The notes beneath the pieces are model-generated. The model was not told where the DNA came from and did not search any database. It saw nothing but the letters and a program-made list of their open reading frames with translations. Position numbers and translations under genes: made by a program. From Thermohalobaculum sp039513195 (lineage in GTDB: Bacteria > Pseudomonadota > Alphaproteobacteria > Rhodobacterales > Rhodobacteraceae), in assembly GCA_039513195.1 (NCBI GenBank), contig JBCCRM010000009.1:62001-126000 (forward strand): a stretch of 64,000 bases of DNA. Reading direction: 5' to 3'. Of this stretch, positions 1-8,546 are shown in pieces (within the stretch, counting starts at the first letter, position 1; each line of letters opens with the position of its first letter).

Positions 1-8
1 GCGCGACC

Positions 9-752
9 ATGGCGGCCAATGGGGCCATCCTCGACATCCGTGCGCTCCATAAGAGCTTCGGCACCACACAGGTCTTGAACGGCATCGACCTTGCGGTCGG
101 CCGGGGTGAACTGGTGTTCATCATCGGCCCGTCCGGCTCCGGGAAATCCACGCTGCTGCGCTGTTGCAACCGACTGGAGGAGCCGTCCAGCGGATCGATC
201 TGGGTGGATGGCACCGACATCATGGCGGTTGGGGTCGACATCAACGCCATGCGCCTTCGCATGGGGATGGTGTTCCAGAGCTTCAATCTCTACCCGCACA
301 TGACCGCGCTCGGGAACGTGACGCTTGCGCTGCGTAAAGTGCTGAGAAAACCGCGGGCGGAGGCGGACGAGATCGGGCGCAGCGCGCTCGCCCGCGTCGG
401 GCTGGCTGAGAAGGCGAAGAGCTACCCCAACCAGCTCTCCGGCGGGCAGCAGCAGCGGGTGGCCATTGCCCGTGCCCTGGCGTTGGAGCCCACGATCATG
501 CTCTTCGACGAGCCGACCTCGGCCTTGGACCCGGAGCTTGTGGGCTCCGTCCTGTCGGTCATGCGAGAGTTGCGCGAAGCCGGAATGACCATGCTGGTGG
601 TTAGCCACGAGATGCGCTTTGCCCGCGATGCGGCGGATCGGGTGATCTTTATGGACCATGGCGCGATCGTGGAACAGGGTCCGCCCGAGGCGATTTTCGG
701 CGATCCGCAGAATGCCCGCACCCGGGCTTTCCTCTCCGATATCCGGCACTGA
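9..752 (+). CDS. Amino-acid-type ABC transporter ATP-binding protein
   Basis: This is the cytoplasmic ATPase of a polar amino acid (GlnQ/HisP-type) importer. The 247-residue protein shows a Walker A motif GPSGSGKST at about residues 40-48, a Q-loop VFQSFNLYPHM near 88-98, the ABC signature LSGGQQQR at 143-150 and a Walker B IMLFDEP near 163-169, followed by a D-loop and switch histidine (SHEMRFA). Two permease genes follow immediately, so it energises that pair. No solute-binding protein is visible; it probably lies upstream of the window. The ATG at position 9 suits the family, but an upstream start outside the window cannot be excluded. The hydantoin-degrading genes downstream suggest an imported ureide, hydantoin or amino acid; that substrate is inference. 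Confidence 0.93.
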   Translation: MAANGAILDIRALHKSFGTTQVLNGIDLAVGRGELVFIIGPSGSGKSTLLRCCNRLEEPSSGSIWVDGTDIMAVGVDINAMRLRMGMVFQSFNLYPHMTALGNVTLALRKVLRKPRAEADEIGRSALARVGLAEKAKSYPNQLSGGQQQRVAIARALALEPTIMLFDEPTSALDPELVGSVLSVMRELREAGMTMLVVSHEMRFARDAADRVIFMDHGAIVEQGPPEAIFGDPQNARTRAFLSDIRH

Positions 753-759
753 GGCGGCG

Positions 760-1443
760 ATGGGCGGCTGGGATCTCTTTCTCGAAACCTTCTTCAAATC
801 CTCGGTGATCGAACGCTACCTGCCGGACATCGCCCATGGCTTCCTGGTGACGATCGAAGTGGCGCTGCTCGTCGTGATCACCGGCCTCGCGCTCGGCCTC
901 GGGCTCGCGGTCTTGCGGGCTTACCGGCAGCGGTTGGTCAACTTCCTGATCGTCGTCTTCGTCGACATGTTCCGCGCGCTTCCGCCCCTGGTGGTCGTGC
1001 TGATCGTTTATTTCGGCCTGCCGAATATCGGCGTGGTGCTCTCGAACTTCGTGGTGCTCTGGCTGGTCCTCTCCCTGGTCCTCGCCGCCTTCGCCGAGGA
1101 GATCTTCTGGGCGGGGATCCTCTCCGTGCCCAGGGGGCAGTGGGAGGCCGCGCGCTCCACCGGCCTCGGCTTTGGAGCAGCGCTAATCTTCGTTGTGCTG
1201 CCGCAGGCGGTGCGGATCACCGTACCGCCGCTGACCAACCGCACCATTGCGATCACGAAGAACACAGCGCTAGGCACCGTGATCGGTGTGGGCGAGATCC
1301 TGAATCAGGCGACCACCGCGACCTCCTTCGCCGGCAATGCCACGCCCCTGATGATGGGCGCCATCGCCTATCTGCTGCTCTTCGTGCCGGTGGTGATGCT
1401 GGGCCGCTATATCGAGACGCGCTTCGCGTGGGAGCGTTCTTGA
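760..1443 (+). CDS. Amino acid ABC transporter permease (HisM/GlnP type), first
   Basis: This inner-membrane permease of 227 residues has several hydrophobic segments and the conserved cytoplasmic EAA loop (AEEIFWAGILSVPRGQWEAARSTGLG, about residues 107-132) that docks on the ATPase. The start is the ATG 7 bases after the ATPase stop; the frame is open further upstream but only inside the ATPase gene. It ends in TGATG, overlapping the next permease start by one base, so translation of the two is probably coupled. The two permeases would form a heterodimeric channel. Family assignment is firm; substrate is not shown by the sequence. Confidence 0.92.
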   Translation: MGGWDLFLETFFKSSVIERYLPDIAHGFLVTIEVALLVVITGLALGLGLAVLRAYRQRLVNFLIVVFVDMFRALPPLVVVLIVYFGLPNIGVVLSNFVVLWLVLSLVLAAFAEEIFWAGILSVPRGQWEAARSTGLGFGAALIFVVLPQAVRITVPPLTNRTIAITKNTALGTVIGVGEILNQATTATSFAGNATPLMMGAIAYLLLFVPVVMLGRYIETRFAWERS

Positions 1444-2108
1444 TGGAGGCGCTGGCCGAGCAATTCTTCAACCTCGATATCATGGTGCAGAGTTGGCCGG
1501 TGCTGCTCCGCGGCCTCGGCATGACGCTGTTGCTCTGTCTGATCGTGATCCCCATGGGCCTCCTCGGCGGGCTTGCCGTGGCGCTGATCGCCACCAGCCG
1601 CTATCGGTTTGCCCGCTGGGCAATCATCCCCTTCGTCGATGTTTTCCGCGCTGTGCCGCCGCTGGTGCTGCTGATCTTCGTCCATGCCGGGCTGCCCTTC
1701 GCGGGGCTGGAGCTCTCGGCCTTTCAGGCGGTGACGGTGGCGTTCCTCCTCAACAACTCCGCCTATTACGGCGAGATCTACCGCGCCGGCATCGAAAGCG
1801 TGCCCCAGGGCCAGATCCAGGCGGCGCGCTCGACCGGGCTGACGGGGATGCAGACCACGGCCTATGTGGTGCTGCCACAGGCGGTGCGCACGGTGCTGCC
1901 GGATCTGGTGTCGAACACCATCGAGGTGGTGAAGCTGACCTCGCTCGCCTCGGTCGTTGCGCTCCAAGAGCTACTGTACTCTGCCGATATGGCCCGGTCG
2001 ATCACGTTCAACGCCTCGCCCATCGTGCTGGCGGCGGGGCTCTATCTGCTGCTGCTGTGGCCTTGCGTGCGGCTGTTGAGCCGGTTGGAACGGCGCCTCG
2101 CCACCTGA
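1443..2108 (+). CDS. Amino acid ABC transporter permease (HisM/GlnP type), second
   Basis: This is the second integral membrane subunit of the importer, 221 residues, with the same fold and EAA loop (NSAYYGEIYRAGIESVPQGQIQAARSTGL) typical of polar amino acid permeases. Its ATG overlaps the previous stop codon by one base. A GGAAAGGAGAG ribosome-binding site sits in the short gap before the next gene, which encodes N-carbamoyl-D-amino-acid hydrolase, so importer and hydrolase probably share an mRNA. The long out-of-frame extension upstream belongs to the preceding permease and was discarded. Confidence 0.92.
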   Translation: MEALAEQFFNLDIMVQSWPVLLRGLGMTLLLCLIVIPMGLLGGLAVALIATSRYRFARWAIIPFVDVFRAVPPLVLLIFVHAGLPFAGLELSAFQAVTVAFLLNNSAYYGEIYRAGIESVPQGQIQAARSTGLTGMQTTAYVVLPQAVRTVLPDLVSNTIEVVKLTSLASVVALQELLYSADMARSITFNASPIVLAAGLYLLLLWPCVRLLSRLERRLAT

Positions 2109-2124
2109 GGGAAAGGAGAGATCC

Positions 2125-3054
2125 ATGCGCGTGATCCGTGTTGGTGCGGCCCAGATGGGCCCGATCCAGAAGGCCGAAAGCCGCCAGGCGGTGGTGGCCC
2201 GGATGGTCGCGCTGCTCGACCAGGCGGCGGGGCAGGGCTGCACGTTGGTCGTCTACCCGGAGCTGGCACTCACCACATTCTTCCCGCGCTGGTACATGAC
2301 CGACCAGGCCGAAGTGGACCAGTGGTTCGAGGCCGAGATGCCGAACCCCGCCACACAGCCGCTGTTCGACCGTGCGGCTCAGCAGGGCATCGCGCTCTCC
2401 TTCGGCTACGCCGAACTGACGCCAGACGGGCACCATTTTAACACTTCGATCCTCACCGACCGTGCAGGGCAGGTGATTGCCACCTATCGCAAGGTGCATC
2501 TGCCAGGCCACGATGAGTTCGACCCGGAGAGGAGCCACCAGCATCTGGAGAAGCGGTATTTCGAACCGGGCGATCTCGGCTTTCCGGTTTGGCGGACCGA
2601 GGACGGGCTTCTAGGCATGTGCATTTGCAACGATCGCCGCTGGCCGGAGACCTATCGCGTCATGGGCCTTCAAGGGGTCGAGATGGTGCTGCTCGGCTTC
2701 AATACGCCGTCGGTGAACTCCCAAAAGACCGAAGAGAGGGGCGAGAAGCGCCTGTTCCATCATTTCCTCTCGCTCCAGGCCGGGGCCTATCAGAACGCGA
2801 CCTGGGTGGTTGCCGTGGCCAAAGCGGGCGACGAGGACGGGCACCATCTGATGGGCGGCAGCTGCATCGTCGACCCGAATGGCGAGATCGCGGTGCAGAG
2901 CCAGACCGAGGACGACGAGCTTTTGGTCCATGATTGCGATCTGGACGAAACCCGCTTCGGCAAGGAGACGATCTTCGATTTCGCCCGTCACCGTCGGATC
3001 GAGCATTATGGCCTCATCACCGCGCAGACCGAAGCGCGCCCACCCGCAGAATGA
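2125..3054 (+). CDS. N-carbamoyl-D-amino-acid hydrolase (D-carbamoylase)
   Basis: This nitrilase-superfamily enzyme hydrolyses N-carbamoyl-D-amino acids to D-amino acid, CO2 and ammonia, the last step of hydantoin degradation. The 309-residue protein has the Glu-Lys-Cys triad in the expected contexts: E46 in YPELALTTFFPRW, K123 in YRKVHLPGH and C168 in ICNDRRWPETYRVMGL. These segments, and HLEKRYFEPGDLGFPV between them, match what I recall of the Agrobacterium D-carbamoylase, which is of nearly the same length. A racemase and a hydantoinase lie within 3 kb. A beta-ureidopropionase or another N-carbamoyl amidase is the alternative, but the motif spacing favours D-carbamoylase. Confidence 0.9.
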   Translation: MRVIRVGAAQMGPIQKAESRQAVVARMVALLDQAAGQGCTLVVYPELALTTFFPRWYMTDQAEVDQWFEAEMPNPATQPLFDRAAQQGIALSFGYAELTPDGHHFNTSILTDRAGQVIATYRKVHLPGHDEFDPERSHQHLEKRYFEPGDLGFPVWRTEDGLLGMCICNDRRWPETYRVMGLQGVEMVLLGFNTPSVNSQKTEERGEKRLFHHFLSLQAGAYQNATWVVAVAKAGDEDGHHLMGGSCIVDPNGEIAVQSQTEDDELLVHDCDLDETRFGKETIFDFARHRRIEHYGLITAQTEARPPAE

Positions 3055-3707
3055 CCGAGCGCCTCGATGCGCCTGGTGGGCTCGACCGAGCGATGGCGGC
3101 GATGGCAAATGGCGAGCGGTACAAGCTGCTCACCGGACTGGTGGTGCCGCGACCCATCGCGCTGGTCACCACCCTTTCGCCCGGCGGGCAGGTGAATGCG
3201 GCGCCGTTCTCCTTTTTCAATGTGTTCTCGGAGGACCCGCCACTGGTGATCCTCGGGCTGCAGTCGAAGGGGCAGGGCGCGCTGAAGGACACCACCGGGA
3301 ATGTCCGGCGGACGGGAGATTTCGTTGTCAATCTGGTGTCGGAGGAGATCGCCGAGCAAATGAATCTTTGCGCCATCGACTTCCCGCCCGAAATCGGCGA
3401 GCTTGAGACTGTGGGTTTGACACCCACGCCCTCCCAGACCGTTGCACCGCCTGCGATTGCCGAGGCGCCGGCCGCACTCGAGTGCCGCCAATTCCTGATG
3501 CTGAACGTGACCCCGGAGCGCGACCTCCTGATCGGCGAGGTCCTCCATGCCCGTGCTCAGCCGGGCGTCGTGCACCCGGAGGCGCTCTATACGGATCTCG
3601 ACCGCTACCGGCCGGTGGGCCGCCTTTTTGCCGATCTCTACAGCCGCCAACACGACCGCTTCGCGCTGACCCGCGAGACCTACGACCCGGCGCGCCACAG
3701 CCGTTGA
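3051..3707 (+). CDS. Flavin reductase family protein (DIM6/NTAB type)
   Basis: This 218-residue protein has the FMN-binding split-barrel signature of flavin reductase-like proteins: VPRPIALVTTLSPGGQVNAA followed by PFSFFNVFSEDPPLV in the first 60 residues, then the RTGDFVVNLV strand. Such proteins reduce flavin for a partner monooxygenase or bind FMN in poorly defined oxidoreductases. The ATG overlaps the carbamoylase stop (ATGA), showing one operon. No flavin monooxygenase is encoded nearby, so the partner is unknown. RutF of pyrimidine degradation belongs to the same superfamily, but the other rut genes are missing and this protein is longer than RutF. Confidence 0.82.
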   Translation: MTERLDAPGGLDRAMAAMANGERYKLLTGLVVPRPIALVTTLSPGGQVNAAPFSFFNVFSEDPPLVILGLQSKGQGALKDTTGNVRRTGDFVVNLVSEEIAEQMNLCAIDFPPEIGELETVGLTPTPSQTVAPPAIAEAPAALECRQFLMLNVTPERDLLIGEVLHARAQPGVVHPEALYTDLDRYRPVGRLFADLYSRQHDRFALTRETYDPARHSR

Positions 3708-3721
3708 TCCGCCCCGAAGGC

Positions 3722-3955
3722 CCAGGCCGGGTCAAGGAGGCGAAGCCCCGGGCGCCAGCCCGGCTTGTCCTTGACGCGGCACGGCCGTCGGCCAAGCTTA
3801 GGCATGACCGCCCCCGGCGGTCTTCTCAGCCAGCTTTTGCGGCCTTTCCATCCATGCGAAACGCCGCGGCGCAAGGCGCCCGCCCTGTCGGGGCTGTCCA
3901 CAGCCCGGACAGGGTCTGAGAGAGACGTCATCGCGGGCGGTACGCCCGCGATTCC
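3722..3955 (+). repeat. Structured dispersed repeat SR1, copy A
   Basis: This is a non-coding segment of about 235 bp filling the gap between the flavin reductase and RidA genes. Its reverse complement is clearly related to 17404-17638. Shared blocks in order are GCCGGGTCAA, GACGCGGC, GACCGCCCC, TCTTCTCAGCC, CTTTTGC and a terminal perfect palindrome at 3930-3952 (10-bp stem, GTA loop). A second hairpin at 3883-3914 has a 15-bp stem with one mismatch closing on CTGTCCACAG. The family name is mine. Exact ends are estimated from where similarity fades. Confidence 0.8.
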
Positions 3956-4065
3956 ATGAAACTTGAATCCACAGACGAACCGCGCCGAAACACGACCGTG
4001 CCGCGCAGGCTCACAAGGTTTATGACGTCGCTCGCTAAAGGCCAGCAACAGTTTAGGAGAAAGCT

Positions 4066-4419
4066 ATGGAGATCGTTCGTGCCCGCGGGACCGCGCTTGG
4101 CCGCAATGCCGGGACCCGCTTCGGGCAACTCGGCTGGGCGGTGGCTGCTGAGACCGGTGGGGCGACGGATATCGCCGGCCAGACCCGGGCAACCCTCGCC
4201 GAGCTCGACCGTGTGCTTGCCGAGCTCGGCACCGACAAGACCAAGATGCTGAATGCGACGGTCTACATCGCGTCGATCGACCGCAAGGCCGAGATGGACG
4301 CGGTTTGGAACGCATGGATCGGGGACGATCCGCAGCATTGGCCGCAGCGCGCCTGTGTCGAGTCCGCTGTCGGCGGCGGGTGCTTGGTCGAAATCGTGGT
4401 CGTGGCCGTCTGCCCGTGA
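4066..4419 (+). CDS. RidA family protein (YjgF/YER057c/UK114)
   Basis: This small 117-residue cytoplasmic protein is of the RidA family, whose archetype deaminates reactive enamine/imine intermediates. Family features visible are the C-terminal half with KMLNATVYIASIDRKAEMDAVWNAWIGDD and the conserved arginine-containing segment PQRACVESAVGGGCLVEIVVVAV. The N-terminal half is less typical, so it may be one of the several RidA subfamilies rather than the archetype. A strong AGGAGA site lies 6 bases before the ATG. It stands 5 bases from the convergent racemase stop and probably protects against intermediates made by the hydantoin or amino acid enzymes around it (inference). Confidence 0.85.
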   Translation: MEIVRARGTALGRNAGTRFGQLGWAVAAETGGATDIAGQTRATLAELDRVLAELGTDKTKMLNATVYIASIDRKAEMDAVWNAWIGDDPQHWPQRACVESAVGGGCLVEIVVVAVCP

Positions 4420-4423
4420 TCCA

Positions 4424-5080
4424 TCAGCGAAGAGTGCCGAGCGCCATGGCCACAGCGGCCTGGGTCGGGTCGATCACTGGAACTCGTAGGGCGTCCTCCA
4501 AGGGTTCGCGGTGCCGCGCCATGCCGGCACAGCCCATCACCACAGCATCCGCACCATCGCCGTCGCGCAGCGCTGCCCCGATCTCGACCATCCGCGAGAG
4601 CGTATCCTCGCCGCTGGCGCTCTCGGCAACGCTCATCTCCAAGGGCCGTTCCCCCGCCAGGCGCCCGGTGAGACCCATCTGGCGCAGATACCGCATATGC
4701 CGGGGGATCGAGGCACCCTTGATCGCGATAACCCCGAACCGCTCCGCCCGCGCCAGCGCAGTCAGAACCCCGCATTCGGCGATGCCGAACACGGGCCGGT
4801 CCGTCGCCTCGCGGCAGATATGCAGGCCCGGGTCGGAATAGCAGGCGATCACGAAGGCGTCGCTCTCGTTGTCGCCACCGACAAGTCGGGCCAGGGGCAT
4901 CGCTACCTGCTCGACATCTGCCTGGCGTTCGATGCCGAACGGCCCTTCCGCCAGCGTGTCGCAGATAATCGCCGGGCCGTTGGCAAAGCGAAGCCCATCC
5001 AGCGCCGCCGAAATCCCGTCGGTCACCGCCTGGTTCGAGTTCGGATTGATCACCCGGATGCGTTGCCGGCCCGCCGCCAT
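4424..5080 (-). CDS. Asp/Glu/hydantoin racemase family protein
   Basis: This 218-residue cofactor-independent racemase is likely to interconvert D- and L-5-substituted hydantoins. The N-terminal motif RVINPNSNQAVT is typical of the hydantoin racemase branch. The two catalytic cysteines appear at C80 (FVIACYSDPGL) and C184 (VVMGCAGMA). The start ATG at 5080 is preceded by an AAGGAGAC ribosome-binding site. It faces away from the hydantoinase, with a 58-base divergent gap that must hold both promoters. Allantoin racemase belongs to the same branch and, given the allE gene 4 kb away, is the main alternative substrate assignment. Confidence 0.86.
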   Translation of the reverse strand: MAAGRQRIRVINPNSNQAVTDGISAALDGLRFANGPAIICDTLAEGPFGIERQADVEQVAMPLARLVGGDNESDAFVIACYSDPGLHICREATDRPVFGIAECGVLTALARAERFGVIAIKGASIPRHMRYLRQMGLTGRLAGERPLEMSVAESASGEDTLSRMVEIGAALRDGDGADAVVMGCAGMARHREPLEDALRVPVIDPTQAAVAMALGTLR

Positions 5081-5138
5081 CTGTTAGTCTCCTTCCGCTC
5101 GCGCGCCAGTCTCGCCGAGCGGGCATGGGGGATCAAGA

Positions 5139-6602
5139 ATGGCAGAGTTCGATCTGGTGATCCGTGGCGGCAGGGTCGCCACGGCGGCGGATGTGATGGA
5201 CTGCGATGTGGGTATCCGCGGCGAGACTATTGCGGCCCTTGGCCAGGGGCTCGGCGCGGGAGAGAAGGAGATCGACGCCACCGACCATCTCGTCCTCCCC
5301 GGCGGGGTCGACACCCATTGCCACATCGAGCAGCTCTCTGCCGCTGGCATGATGAACGCCGACACCTGGGAGAGTGCGACCCGCTCTGCGGCCCTCGGCG
5401 GGACTACCACGGTGATCCCCTTCGCCTGCCAGCACCGCGGCATGGACCTGGCGGAGGTCGCGCGCGACTACCACGCCCTCGCCGCCAGCGGAGCGCTGAT
5501 CGACTATGCGCTGCATTTAATAGTGACCGACCCGACGCAGGTTTGCCTGACCGAGCAGTTGCCGGCGCTGATCCGCGACGGCCATGCCTCGATCAAGGTC
5601 TTCATGACATACGACCCAATGCGCCTGTCGGACGAAGCGCTGCTCGATATCCTGTTGGCTGCCCGCACCCACGGCGCCCTCGTTGCCGTTCATGCCGAAA
5701 ACCACGGCATCATCGCCTGGATGGTCCGCCGGCTGCTCGACCGCGGCTATGTCGCCCCGAAGTTCCATGCGGTGAGCCATGCGCGGGTGTCCGAGGCAGA
5801 GGCCTTCATCCGCCTGATCGCGCTTGCCGAACTTATCGACCAGCCAGTGATCCTCTACCATGTCTCGACCGCCGAGGGGGCCGCCGTGATCCGCGAGGCC
5901 CGTGGCCGCGGTTCGAAGGTCTATGGAGAGACCTGCCCGCAGTACCTGTTCCTGACGGCGGACGATCTGGACAAACCGGGCCTTGAGGGCGCCAGGTTCT
6001 GCTGTAGCCCGCCGCCGCGGGCAGAGGCCGATCAGGAGGCGCTGTGGCGCGCACTCGCCCTCGGCGATCTGCAGACCGTGTCCTCGGATCACGCGCCTTT
6101 CGCCGACGATGAGGCAGGCAAGCGCCACGCTGGGCCGGGGGCGACTTTCAAGCAGATCCCGAACGGGTTGCCGGGGCTCCACTGGCGGCTGCCGCTTCTC
6201 TTCGACGCGATGGTCAGCCGGGGCAGGGCGGATCTGCAGGCCTTTGTTCGGGTCACGGCGACAGAGCCGGCGCGGCTCTACGGTCTCGATGGTCGCAAGG
6301 GATCGATTGCGGTTGGCAAGGATGCGGATCTCGCGATCTGGGACGCGGCCCGGCGCGTGACGATCTCCAACGAGATGGTGGCGGATGCCACCGGATATAC
6401 GCCCTATGCCGGGATGGAGGTAACGGGCTGGCCGGTAACGGTGTTCTGCCGTGGCCAGCTGGTAGTCGCCGATGGCGTGGTGCAGGCGCAACCGGGCTCG
6501 GGCAGCTTTCTCCCGCGTCAGGCCGGACCTGCGGCTCGGCCGACCGGGCGCCTGTCGGCCGAATTCGACCCTACTCAGAATTTTGGGGCAGACCTCTACT
6601 GA
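5139..6602 (+). CDS. D-hydantoinase / dihydropyrimidinase
   Basis: This 487-residue cyclic amidohydrolase opens the hydantoin or dihydropyrimidine ring to give the N-carbamoyl amino acid used by the carbamoylase. Binuclear metal ligands are all present: H60 and H62 in GVDTHCHIEQ, the carboxylated lysine K153 in ASIKVFMTYDP, H185 in VAVHAENHG, H241 in ILYHVSTAEG and D317 in VSSDHAPF. The length matches D-hydantoinases (about 460-490). It is expressed divergently from the racemase. Allantoinase is the main alternative, but the HASIKVFMTY and YHVSTAEG contexts are those of hydantoinase/dihydropyrimidinase. Confidence 0.9.
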   Translation: MAEFDLVIRGGRVATAADVMDCDVGIRGETIAALGQGLGAGEKEIDATDHLVLPGGVDTHCHIEQLSAAGMMNADTWESATRSAALGGTTTVIPFACQHRGMDLAEVARDYHALAASGALIDYALHLIVTDPTQVCLTEQLPALIRDGHASIKVFMTYDPMRLSDEALLDILLAARTHGALVAVHAENHGIIAWMVRRLLDRGYVAPKFHAVSHARVSEAEAFIRLIALAELIDQPVILYHVSTAEGAAVIREARGRGSKVYGETCPQYLFLTADDLDKPGLEGARFCCSPPPRAEADQEALWRALALGDLQTVSSDHAPFADDEAGKRHAGPGATFKQIPNGLPGLHWRLPLLFDAMVSRGRADLQAFVRVTATEPARLYGLDGRKGSIAVGKDADLAIWDAARRVTISNEMVADATGYTPYAGMEVTGWPVTVFCRGQLVVADGVVQAQPGSGSFLPRQAGPAARPTGRLSAEFDPTQNFGADLY

Positions 6603-6698
6603 GCGGAGGACAGATGCAACCGGATTGGGATCGTGCCCGTCCTGGCGTGAGCGATCCGGCGCTGACGCGCAGGTGCAGCCGGTGATGTGAGCCCGCTG

Positions 6699-7457
6699 CT
6701 ATCCCCGATAATCCGGCGCGACCCGGTCGAGCATTCGCAGATAGGCGATCCACTGGTGGTCCGGCTTCTCGCCTTTGGCCACTGCCTCCGACCCGCCCTC
6801 ATATTGCTGGGCCGTCTTCTCACAAACCTCTGGTGGCGGGATCCTAAGCGCCCGCCCCCCGGCGAGCGCCGCAACCTGGGCTTGGCAGCTCCGCTCCAGA
6901 TTGAGCATCAGCTTGATCGCCTGACCGATGCTGCGCCCACAGGTCATGAGGCCATGATTGCGCAGGATCATCGTGTCCAGGGTGCCGAGATCGGCGACCA
7001 GCCTCTCCCGCTCGTCCAGATCCAGGGCGATCCCCTCGTAGTCGTGGAACGCGATCCGGTCATAGAATTGCAGCGACCACTGGTTCAGGGGCAGCAGCCC
7101 TTCTTCGAGGCTCGAGACTGCCATTCCCGCGACCGTGTGCGTGTGTGCAACGCAAACCACATCATGCCGCGCCATATGCACCGCCGAGTGAATTGTGAAA
7201 CCAGCGGTATTCACCCCGTGGCCATGCGGGTCATCCAGGATCTCGCCCTCGTGATCCACAGTCACCAGATTGGCGGCTGTCACCTCGTCGAAGCTGAGGC
7301 CGAACGGGTTCAGCAAGAACCGGTCAGGCGCAAGGCGCGCGGAGATATGGGTATAGATCCCGTCATCGAGCCCGAAATGATGGATCAGGCGATAGGCGGC
7401 GGCCAAATCGCGGCGCAGGGTGGTGGCGTCTTGGGCGGTGGAAAGATCTTCCGGCAT
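6699..7457 (-). CDS. Class II aldolase/adducin family protein
   Basis: This 252-residue protein has the class II aldolase/adducin domain over most of its length. The zinc-binding pair is in CVAHTHTVAGMAVSSLEEGL (about residues 102-121), with a third conserved histidine in MILRNHGLMTCG. Family members include fuculose- and ribulose-phosphate aldolases/epimerases and many uncharacterised proteins such as this subtype with a C-terminal helix. It runs convergently toward the hydantoinase and is followed, in its own direction, by no further gene, so its link with hydantoin metabolism is only by neighbourhood. Substrate unknown. Confidence 0.85.
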   Translation of the reverse strand: MPEDLSTAQDATTLRRDLAAAYRLIHHFGLDDGIYTHISARLAPDRFLLNPFGLSFDEVTAANLVTVDHEGEILDDPHGHGVNTAGFTIHSAVHMARHDVVCVAHTHTVAGMAVSSLEEGLLPLNQWSLQFYDRIAFHDYEGIALDLDERERLVADLGTLDTMILRNHGLMTCGRSIGQAIKLMLNLERSCQAQVAALAGGRALRIPPPEVCEKTAQQYEGGSEAVAKGEKPDHQWIAYLRMLDRVAPDYRG

Positions 7458-7489
7458 CGCTGGCCTCCTGTCTCGCGGTACGCGTCAGC

Positions 7490-8395
7490 CTAGCCCGGAG
7501 GACGGCTCTGCGCCACTACCATGCCGAGGATCACAAGGCCCGCACCGAGGAGTTGCTGCACGCCCGGTACCGTCCCGAAGAGCATTGCAATCGCCGTCCC
7601 GATCACCGGGATCAAATTGAGATAAAGCGCGGACATTGGGAGCCCGATCTGCCGAACGCTGACATGCCAAAGCATCACGCCGAGTACCAGCGGCCCCAGC
7701 GTCGCGCCGATGATCAGGCCCGCGTCGAGCGCAGGCGCGCTCGCGGTGTCGGCATGCGTCAGGCCCAAGCTGACGGCAAGCGCCATGGCGGCGAGATGGT
7801 AGGGGACCGACCAGAGAACCGACCGGTAGGTCTGGGCGATTTGGCTTGCCGCTGGCATCCATCGGGGCAGGAGCAGGGAATAGAGGCTCCAGAGGATCTG
7901 CGCGGCCAGGATCGCGACCAGGCCGAAGACCGGATATTGCCCTGGCGATGCGCCGGACACGGGCGTTGCGAGGATTGCACCAGGGACCGCCAGAGGCAGT
8001 GCCCGCCAGATCTGCGGCCGGGGCCGGGTTCCGTCCACCGCCCAGCTTATCAGGCTTGCCGTCACGGGCATCAGTGCCGCCGCCGTGACCACCGCCACTG
8101 GATCGCCGAGCGTCGAGGCGAGGGTGTAGAGGATGCCGAACCCTCCGAAACAGCCCCCCAAAGCGAGGCCCCGCCGCCACCCGATCGCCGCGGCGGGCGG
8201 GGTGGATAGCGCAGCTGCAAGCGCAGAAAATACAACTAAGGCAATGCTGTATCGTAGAAGATTCAATGTGGCTGCGTCCCAGCGCTGCCCCAGTTCGTGC
8301 ATTGCCGGAACTTGTGCTGCCCAAAACGTAACCGTCACCAGGATCGGCAGGTGCAGCCATCTCCGACCCGGCGGCGCAGCACTTTGTTCTACCAT
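7490..8395 (-). CDS. DMT/EamA family transporter
   Basis: This 301-residue inner-membrane protein is built of two EamA repeats, about ten hydrophobic segments in all. The first repeat opens with LPILVTVTFWAAQVPAMHELG and the second ends with the characteristic ...SALYLNLIPVIGTAIAMLFGTVPGVQQLLGAGLVILGMV. Proteins of this family export or exchange metabolites such as amino acids, nucleosides or drugs. The gene lies 32 bases upstream of the aldolase gene on the same strand and probably shares its mRNA. Substrate cannot be read from sequence. Confidence 0.88.
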   Translation of the reverse strand: MVEQSAAPPGRRWLHLPILVTVTFWAAQVPAMHELGQRWDAATLNLLRYSIALVVFSALAAALSTPPAAAIGWRRGLALGGCFGGFGILYTLASTLGDPVAVVTAAALMPVTASLISWAVDGTRPRPQIWRALPLAVPGAILATPVSGASPGQYPVFGLVAILAAQILWSLYSLLLPRWMPAASQIAQTYRSVLWSVPYHLAAMALAVSLGLTHADTASAPALDAGLIIGATLGPLVLGVMLWHVSVRQIGLPMSALYLNLIPVIGTAIAMLFGTVPGVQQLLGAGLVILGMVVAQSRPPG

Positions 8396-8546
8396 GCGTC
8401 GATCTCCGAAATCCCTGCGCGACAGGCCGGGTCGCCGTCCCGGGCCGCCTCGATCCGTCCAGACTGAGCGAGGCGGCGCTCGGCCGTCATGCGCCCAACT
8501 CTATTTCCGCGATCCGGGCCCGTGCGGCTCGCCGATGAGCGCGGCG

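Noticed and set aside
3051..4419. Rut-type pyrimidine degradation (flavin reductase plus RidA as RutF and RutC)
   Set aside because: No RutA monooxygenase, RutB amidohydrolase or RutG permease is present, and the hydantoin enzymes give a better context.
6614..6685. 23-codon open frame after the hydantoinase, with a GGAGG-like site
   Set aside because: Too short and without recognisable sequence; its ribosome-binding site could be chance or a remnant of a lost gene.
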